59,658 nucleotides of DNA from Pseudopyrenochaeta lycopersici. Lineage: Eukaryota > Ascomycota > Dothideomycetes > Pleosporales > Pseudopyrenochaetaceae. Both the position numbers and the translations under genes were made by a program. Under the pieces are notes generated by a model, which was given only the letters and a program-made list of their open reading frames with translations, was not told where the DNA came from and did not search any database. Shown one piece after another: positions 54,705 to 59,658 of this stretch (position 1 is the stretch's first letter; each line of letters opens with the position of its first letter). Location: the NCBI GenBank assembly GCA_003313425.1, contig NHZP01000115.1, forward strand, positions 1 through 59,658. Direction: 5' to 3'.

Positions 54705-57700
54705 AATGAGTGTTGCGAAGCGCTCTGAAAGACGAAGGACGACGCGATCTTTCAAGGAGCTGTATGTACTAGCTTACTTGTTTAAGCAGAGAAGTCAGCG
54801 ACCAAATCAAATTTGCTTCTGTGACTGTTGGCGCTAAACAGACCAAGTAAGAATCAAGCTAAGACAGGAAAGAAACCAGGCAGAATAGGACATCTTTTAG
54901 ATCAAAATCACTTCTTTGAGCCCAGCTTATTTTATTGCTGACAGCTCAAGGTTTTAGACCCGAATTCCTAGTCTTTACTGTAAGCACTTCGACTAAGAAT
55001 ACTAAGTAGAGAGCAGCTAACTTACAATTAGCATGTGTTTATTCACTAGTGCAAGGCGTTAACACCTGGCTCTCTAAGAATCTTTGGGACATGGGTATAT
55101 ACTGTATGGCAAAATATATTGACAGTGAACGTGACTTCCGTATTTTGCTAGTTTGATTGCACTGTCCTGCATTATGCTATAAACATCACTCATTGTCACG
55201 ACGAGCAGTTTGAGCAAGTATATACACTGAGATGCAGTTGCAGTTTCCGGTTTTCTTGCTTCGCAGATGACTTTGCTTCATTGGTTTTATGGTAGCCCAA
55301 GGTTCCATTGGCGAATCGGTTTGGCGATAGGCTTTGCTGCTTGGCACTAGATATATACTAGGTAAAGCCCATATCAGCATGACCGGGGGCTTTCAAAGCG
55401 AGAAACATGTATCTTTGCCGTATGCCAGTGCAAATCAGTGTACGCTGTTAACCGCCGTAAGGAATAGGAGGAATGCTCCGCCGCCATAGTCCCTCGCGCC
55501 TCTGTGCGTAGCCCAATCGCGCGGTTAGCTAAGTAGCTCTTCCTCAGCATGCATACTGAATGAATACGTAGTGCAGGGCCACAATGGAGGGCAGATTTGT
55601 AGAATTGACAACTGTGACCGGCCGATCGCGCCGTTGAGAACAACACGACGTCATCGATAAGATGCAACTTCTCCGCACAAAGCATCACATAAGTAAGCAG
55701 CCAGAAATGCTAATATTATTGGTCTCACGAAGCTGCTATTTGCAGAGTTGTCAACCAGACAATCGACAAACGCTGAAAAAAGTGGCTACTCCTCAGCGCT
55801 TACATAGCGAAGGGAGTCGTTGCCGCTGAGTCCGGCGTATGTGCGGAATAAAGAAAAGATATCCGCTGACGCGTACGTCTTACTCGAGATACTTATAAAT
55901 GCGCACGAGCCCTAACCCTAGTAAACACGCAAGCCTACACAAACGTTCGATTCTTTGAAGGGACTGAACGGAGAAGCGACTGCATACAGTTATGCCGCTA
56001 TTTTCGAACCTGAGAAGACCAAGGCAAGGCGTCAAGCGTAAAGCCTGCGAACCCATCGCCCCAAGATGCGCTCCACGAAGACTAATGTAGAACAGCATCG
56101 GCATCGAAGGACACTGCACTCGGTTCGTCAAGCGATACACGAGCACGCAATCCGCAAGGGCGTCTGCCGCGTACTTGCGCAAAGACGGTGTTGTGTAGGG
56201 CTGCACTCGCGTGGAGAGCCTCAGGGCATATCAAAGCCTCTCCACTCCAGATACTCCATCTCAAGTGCACGCAGGCTGTGAGTCTTCGCTTCACGATCAT
56301 CCTATTGTCCTAACAGCCAGTGAAGATGTGCAGAGTCTACAAAAGAAGCCCGTACGTACCTGATCTATTCTTGCCTTTGGAGTCGCTCGCTGAAATTGAA
56401 AGGATACACCAAGCCAAGATTTCATCAACAAAAGCAGCTTCTATGACATGACGGCATTGCGATTTGCGGCGTTCTGAGCGCATTAGGTATTTGAAAATGC
56501 GATAGAAATTAGGTATATGAGGAAGCACTTCAGTATTTTTCACCTGGAATTGCACTCTGTGAGGCCGCAGAGTACCTATTCGAAGAACACCGAATGCGAT
56601 CTTTAACATGGGGGTTTATGATTCAGTGCGACCGAACCAGGTTGGCCCATGGTTCGCTGCAGGGTGCAGGGCAGGATCGTAACAGCTCTTCGGCTTAGAT
56701 AAGACCTTTTATAACTATTGTAGGGATATAAGAGCTTAATAGTGGAGCCGTAGTAAGGGATACTGTTTTACTACAAATGTAGGCTCCGAGCGAACCATTC
56801 CTGGGCAACTCGTTATAATAATAACTGGTTAAGCCGTATATGAACTATCCTAACTCGTACTAGACTAGCTCTGCTCAAGGCCCTAGACTGCTACCTTAAT
56901 CAGTCCCTTCAATCATTCCAGTCCAGTCTGATTACCCATTGGTAACACTGGATCCCTGTTATGATCTCTGTAGACCTTGCTGTCCCGCTATAAAGTCGCT
57001 ACTTTTCATCCGTGCGTACACTTTTTTACTAAATTTCCCCCTCTACAGACAAATCTTCAACCGTCCCAGCAGGGCCAGCACTACTCGCATAGACTTTATC
57101 CACTAGCCTATTCACTGGCACTTACAGATTTCCGCGTAAACTGTGTATGGGCGCTGTATTAGCTGTATTCACGCTGCGCTTCTGTCAGCCGCGATACCGT
57201 AGAAATCACCACCGCTAATTGTTATATCAACTTTGCTTTGCTGGCCTAATCACTGGCACTTGGATTAACATTAAGTTAAGAATTTATCTTAATACCTACT
57301 CTAATACTGCCCTAGGATGGAATGTTTCGTGGTAAGAGGAGCAGCATGACGCGCCACTTGCAAATATATGTTCCGGCCTCCTGCCTCAGAACATTGACGA
57401 TTCAACATCGATGTCGTGTCGATCTACCCATTCGACCTTCATATAGTATCGATTCTATTCTTTCTAGGTCTATCACACAGGTCACCCTGAAAAGAGCCTT
57501 TGATTACGCTGTTGGGAGACAGAAAGGAAGCATGATCATGTGCGTCAGCCGTGTGTAAGCGTTCTGAGCGCTTCAAGCATTAGGGCGGGGCCTGCTCAGG
57601 GGGAAGCTACATTCACTGGCGCCCTAGAGTGAATTTCGGCACTACCCCAAGTAATGCTGGGTGAAAGCATAATGCATTCTCGTAGCAGTCGTGTTCACGC

Positions 57701-57899
57701 GAATCAGCGATTCGTTCCTCAACTTTGTATGTATAAGTTTTCAGTTTAGTCTGTTGTTGTGCGTTGGTCGGCGCGTTGCTTGAGATCCTACCACAGCCAG
57801 TCTCGTATGCTACAATACCCTCGAAAGACAAAAACATAAGGAAAATCCCTGACGGAATCGACCCCAATCCTAGAGGCCGATCCGACGACTTTTTCCAAG
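54705..57899. other. intergenic region, 3.2 kb
   Basis: No gene, RNA or element could be supported. A 90-codon minus-strand frame at 56337-56609 has a protein-like composition but no known motif. Confidence 0.4.
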
Positions 57900-58187
57900 A
57901 TGGCAATCGAGCTCGAACCCGGCACTGTGCCCCAAATTGTTATTGACGAAGCGGAAGACGAATGTTCTCCCTCCTCACCTCCGGTTTTGCAGTACCACCA
58001 GGATAGGAAGCCACCTCTCCTTGGGCCTGCCCCATCCCTCGATGCTGAGTCTACGAGTTTCAAGTCCGCCAGGCGTCTGAGACGGGTCACCCGTCTGCTG
58101 AAATGCATATATGTGCTCGGACGTATCATCAAGAGAGATTTGCGTTCAGCCAGCGATATGGGATCTACAGCTGGTCGGCCGACATGA
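57900..58187 (+). CDS. hypothetical short protein
   Basis: ATG in a good context (AAGATGGC) opens 95 codons with an acidic then Pro/Ser-rich N-terminus (EDECSPSSPPVLQYHQ) and a basic end (KSARRLRRVTRLLKCI). A second frame downstream (58103-58465; DLTRPWLMIATCSKIDG) could be a further exon, but no convincing splice pair was found. No family recognised. Confidence 0.3.
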   Translation: MAIELEPGTVPQIVIDEAEDECSPSSPPVLQYHQDRKPPLLGPAPSLDAESTSFKSARRLRRVTRLLKCIYVLGRIIKRDLRSASDMGSTAGRPT

Positions 58188-58808
58188 GCAAGGGCCAAAA
58201 TGCTCATTCATCTCCACGCGGCCGATGTAGTTTCTACTGCTCGATAACACGATACCTTGTTATTGTCCGCCATACTGCTGACCTGACACGGCCTTGGCTG
58301 ATGATAGCAACTTGCAGCAAAATTGATGGGGAAAAATATACCAATATAATTTATCCATTTCCCTCACATGATAATGAACACGGGGTCCGGGCGAGCCGCC
58401 AGCTTGAAATACTTGCTAACTTACTAGAGAACAATGTGATACCAGAACCAGAAGAACTGCACTAACGTTAGCCCAACCTGTTTAAGCTACGAGAGTGGGC
58501 GGGCATGGGTACTAGAGTCAGCCAAGACGTGATTATCTCTCAAACTTCAGGCAAGCTAGTACGTTACCCATCAAAAGTCTGAATTCAGGAGGAGAGCCTT
58601 GTCATCGCTGACAAGATTATGAGCTAGATAGACTCCGGCCATGTGGAAGCCCTTTCTTTGTGCTCCTGCTTGCGACAACACAAGGATAGCAAATTTAGCT
58701 ATAGCTATAGAAGCTAGCATAGGCTCAAGCTCACAATGCTTCCAGCAGCAGGATCCAAGAAGCTCTACTTGAGAAGGAGCGTGAAAGTGCGAAGACCTAT
58801 TGGACTTG
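58188..58808. other. intergenic region
   Basis: Apart from the downstream frame mentioned for 57900-58187, nothing recognised. Confidence 0.4.
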
Positions 58809-59658
58809 CTACTCGGCTGGCGAGCCATGATGAGGTAGCAGTCGCGCACCACGTCTGAAAATTCGTCCGTCCAAGCAAACAGTCCCAGAAGCCAGAGGTT
58901 GAGAGAGTGCACAGCCTAGATTACAGAGCCCATAATGGCTTTGATCGATGCAGACAATGTCATCCTTGGGGTCGCAAGGAATGCAAGGACCAGAAGTAGC
59001 TACTGGTAGAGTCGAGGTCGGCATTGCCATCTCAGGTGCCAACATCGATGTGGCCTGGGCGACAAGGATCTGAGACTCGATAGTGGACGTCTTTCCGAAC
59101 AAGAAGACTTCCTCGGCATCTATCATGGACTGGGGGCCCTGTTGACATTCCAGACGTCGCTGTCTGCGGATACAAAGTCGCCTTCACGCCGCTTCGGTTG
59201 GGCAAGCTATGTGCAGAGCCCTTAACAGAGTGGGTGGCTCCAGAACCGGCACCTAGTGTAGTCATAGAAGCACACCCAGATCCAACAAGCGTCGTGGCGA
59301 TCTTGGCCTGGCTGCCAGTGACTACTGAGTCTCCGGTTCGGGAATGCAAGATCGAAGTCTTCTAGGGTAGAGCAAGCTGTGCTCGGCAAATTGGCGACAA
59401 ACATGTTGGGCAAAGACTCGAAGACGGCAGTGTCGTTGCCACCGCCGCTGACGGAAATTGGGCGCAGTTCATGTACATCTCACGGTTTCCTTGTCTGTTG
59501 AACCAGGTCCAAGCAAACGTATATCTACCACTCGGCATGCCTTTCGGCATCACGACGTCGAATGTGGCCGCCCCGTGGCTGGTGGGACCTCCAGGAAGAT
59601 TACCGCCCACACTTGCGGGACACCCCCCGATCACACTATGAACTACCTTCCACCGGCT
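58809..59658 (-). pseudogene. AA11 LPMO with X278-like tail, frameshifted and cut by the right edge
   Basis: From the edge inward: VIGGCPASVGG-type segment, RYTFAWTWFNRQGNREMYMN then CA (AA11 core end). A frame change follows to PISVSGGGNDTAVFESLPNM and FVANLP. A second change gives SQAKIATTLVGSGC and a Ser/Gly/Thr-rich linker. A third gives CIPCDPKDDIVCIDQSHYGL then CNLGCA and ASGTVCLDGRI, the pattern of the X278 chitin-binding-like module. At least two shifts are single-base losses. The N-terminal half with the copper histidines lies outside the window. Confidence 0.7.

Noticed and set aside
1..59658. tRNA or rRNA genes
   Set aside because: No convincing tRNA arm pattern or rRNA sequence was seen by eye; a covariance-model scan would be needed to exclude them.
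1..59658. A giant Starship-type element with a tyrosine-recombinase captain
   Set aside because: Gene content (NLR, HET, FunK1) is suggestive, but no DUF3435/tyrosine recombinase gene or matching ends were seen in the window.

Overview
This window looks like an accessory, transposon-rich stretch of a filamentous ascomycete chromosome, probably a Dothideomycete. The evidence is the short introns (about 46-67 nt, GTAAGT/GTATGT donors, CTAAC/CTGAC-like branch sites), the HET, NACHT/NB-ARC and FunK1 genes, two families of fungal lytic polysaccharide monooxygenase (AA9, AA11), and dead transposons and genes whose stop codons look like C-to-T (often CpA-to-TpA) changes, as repeat-induced point mutation (RIP) would leave.

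Layout. 1-842: start of a minus-strand gene cut by the window edge. 2226-6731: a three-exon NLR-like gene, alpha/beta-hydrolase plus NACHT, whose C-terminus resembles the DNA-binding part of Spt23/Mga2 transcription factors. 7525-10163: an hAT element abutting a broken Zn2Cys6 regulator fragment. 11138-13913: a second, intact-looking hAT (2776 bp, 8-bp target duplication). 14232-14921: a small heat-shock protein with TATA, heat-shock and CRE-like sites. 15918-17897: a three-exon HET gene whose 5' flank is a tandem array in which every 68-bp unit looks like a complete intron. 18940-20565: LINE relics. 21560-23743: a FunK1 kinase gene. 25853-26280: an hAT relic. 26919-27639: an unknown two-exon gene. 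28523-29484: a four-exon AA9 LPMO. 30600-34253: a DNA-ligase-like pseudogene split by a second copy of the 11138-13913 hAT, apparently base-identical. 35134-37560: FunK1 debris and a HET/NB-ARC relic fused to a FunK1 tail. 37649-39772 and about 41177-43722: two pogo/Fot1-like elements killed by stop codons, flanking a C2H2 zinc-finger gene (40214-40810) and a 144-bp foldback. 43964-45001: a protein with five unusual C-X-C zinc fingers. 45487-46080: another LINE 3' end. 46772-49101: a dynamin-like GTPase gene with two internal stops. 50997-52040: an AA11 LPMO. 54274-54704: a small secreted six-cysteine protein. 58809-59658: an AA11 plus X278-like pseudogene cut by the right edge.

The working genes fall into three themes: self/non-self recognition (NACHT NLR, HET, NB-ARC, FunK1), secreted polysaccharide attack or effector-like proteins (AA9, AA11, cysteine-rich protein), and transposons that rearrange the first two. 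The most unusual items are the NLR with a transcription-factor-like C-terminus, the tandem array of intron-like units upstream of the HET gene, and the two identical hAT copies that imply recent transposition. All calls rest on reading the sequence and on remembered family motifs; no database search was run.
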